NCBI RefSeq assembly: GCF_027912535.1
Contig: NZ_CP115465.1
Span: forward strand, 1,468,001-1,532,000
Direction of reading: 5' to 3'
DNA: 64,000 nt
Source of the DNA: Brevundimonas sp. NIBR11
GTDB taxonomy: Bacteria; Pseudomonadota; Alphaproteobacteria; Caulobacterales; Caulobacteraceae
The notes under the pieces are model-generated. The model was not told the origin of the DNA and did no database searches. It saw nothing but the letters and a program-made list of their open reading frames with translations. This document shows, one piece after another, positions 63,491-64,000 of the stretch (its first letter is position 1; every line of letters starts with the position of its first letter). The position numbers and the translations under genes are program-made.

Positions 63491-64000
63491 TTACCACCGA
63501 CGTTCGAAGCGACGACGCAGAAGGATCGCGGCGGCGTTCATGACGATCATGAAGGCGAGGAGAACCAGGATGGCCGCGGCCGTCCGCTCGTGGAAGGCGC
63601 GCTCCGAGGCGTTCTCCCAGATATAGACCAGGGACGGCAGGGCGCCGGCCGGTTCGTCGACTGCACCCGGAATGCCCGGCACGAAGCTGACCATGCCGAT
63701 CAGCAGAAGCGGCGCAGTCTCGCCGAGCGCATGGGCCATGGAGATGATGGTGCCCGTCATCACGCCGGGCATGGCCAGCGGCAGGACGTGGTGGAAGACC
63801 GTCTGGGTGCGGCTGGCGCCCATGGCCAGCGCCGCCTCGCGGATCGAGGGCGGGACGGCCTTCAGGGCCGAGCGGGTCGCGATGATGATGGTCGGCAGGG
63901 CCATCAGGGCCAGGACCAGACCGCCGACCAGGGGCGAGGATCGCGGCAGGTGCATCCAGTTGATGAACAAGGCCACGCCCAGGAGGCCGTAGACGATCGA
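63491..64000 (-). CDS. pstA: Phosphate ABC transporter permease PstA (5' truncated by the window)
   Basis: C-terminal part of the permease. The frame is open to the window edge, where it begins [20 protein letters not shown], a typical mid-PstA stretch, so the true start is outside. The conserved cytoplasmic EAA loop reads [20 protein letters not shown] near 63800, and [20 protein letters not shown] and the last helix follow. The order pstA-pstB-phoU-phoB indicates pstC upstream. It ends four bases before pstB. Confidence 0.93.
   Translation of the reverse strand, partial: SIVYGLLGVALFINWMHLPRSSPLVGGLVLALMALPTIIIATRSALKAVPPSIREAALAMGASRTQTVFHHVLPLAMPGVMTGTIISMAHALGETAPLLLIGMVSFVPGIPGAVDEPAGALPSLVYIWENASERAFHERTAAAILVLLAFMIVMNAAAILLRRRFERRW

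Overview
The window is chromosomal DNA from a high-GC alphaproteobacterium of the Caulobacteraceae, most likely Brevundimonas or a close relative. The main evidence is a PopZ polar organizing protein with both conserved ends, a CC0125/CC1285-type lipoprotein, an alphaproteobacterial-type LexA box (GTTC-N7-GTTC), an RsaF-like TolC channel beside popZ, UrcA and DUF2188 proteins, and tRNA genes that encode their own CCA. The genus is an inference. Nearly all of the sequence is conserved core chromosome. I saw no transposase, integrase, phage gene, CRISPR array or rRNA, and no gene-free stretch longer than about 270 bases.

Layout. 1-9.4 kb: end of a lytic transglycosylase, a TetR regulator divergent from a GT2 glycosyltransferase, two RNA-methyltransferase-type genes, an MHS-type transporter and HrpB helicase. 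9.5-20 kb: amino acid permease with a clear terminator, tRNA-Leu, MntP, MotB, Bpt leucyltransferase, LemA plus an M48 protease, a CYTH protein, a radical SAM gene with an SOS box, a solitary C5 cytosine methyltransferase and an m5U methyltransferase. 20-28.8 kb: a glycine-zipper envelope protein, tlyA/valS, popZ, tolC, a degenerate Pcm-like gene, tRNA-Cys, an unlisted 38-residue membrane protein, a TrmH-type methyltransferase and tRNA-Asn. 28.8-42.9 kb: an Hsp70-like protein, a YcaQ glycosylase, lipoproteins, a LOG-family protein, gltX, alr, a tandem lipoprotein pair, radA-cvpA-purF, a VOC protein, an SDR and a hydrolase. 43-47.9 kb: panB, then the envelope/ribosome run TPR protein-bamB-der.

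47.9-52 kb is the most unusual part. Two three-gene modules lie on the minus strand in the same order: small three-helix membrane protein (DUF6249-like), ECF sigma factor, then a small membrane protein overlapping the sigma gene and possibly acting as anti-sigma factor. A lipoprotein gene and a urcA-like gene lie between them. I read this as a diverged duplication of a membrane-sensing ECF regulatory unit.

52-64 kb: a tightly overlapped chain crcB-rlu-HAD-atp12-parC-arsC, a repeat-rich convergent spacer, a large membrane protein of unknown function, a CC0125-type lipoprotein, a second RluA-type synthase, and the phosphate block pstA(partial)-pstB-phoU-phoB. Starts were chosen from Shine-Dalgarno sequences, signal peptides and overlaps, and often differ from the longest open frame.
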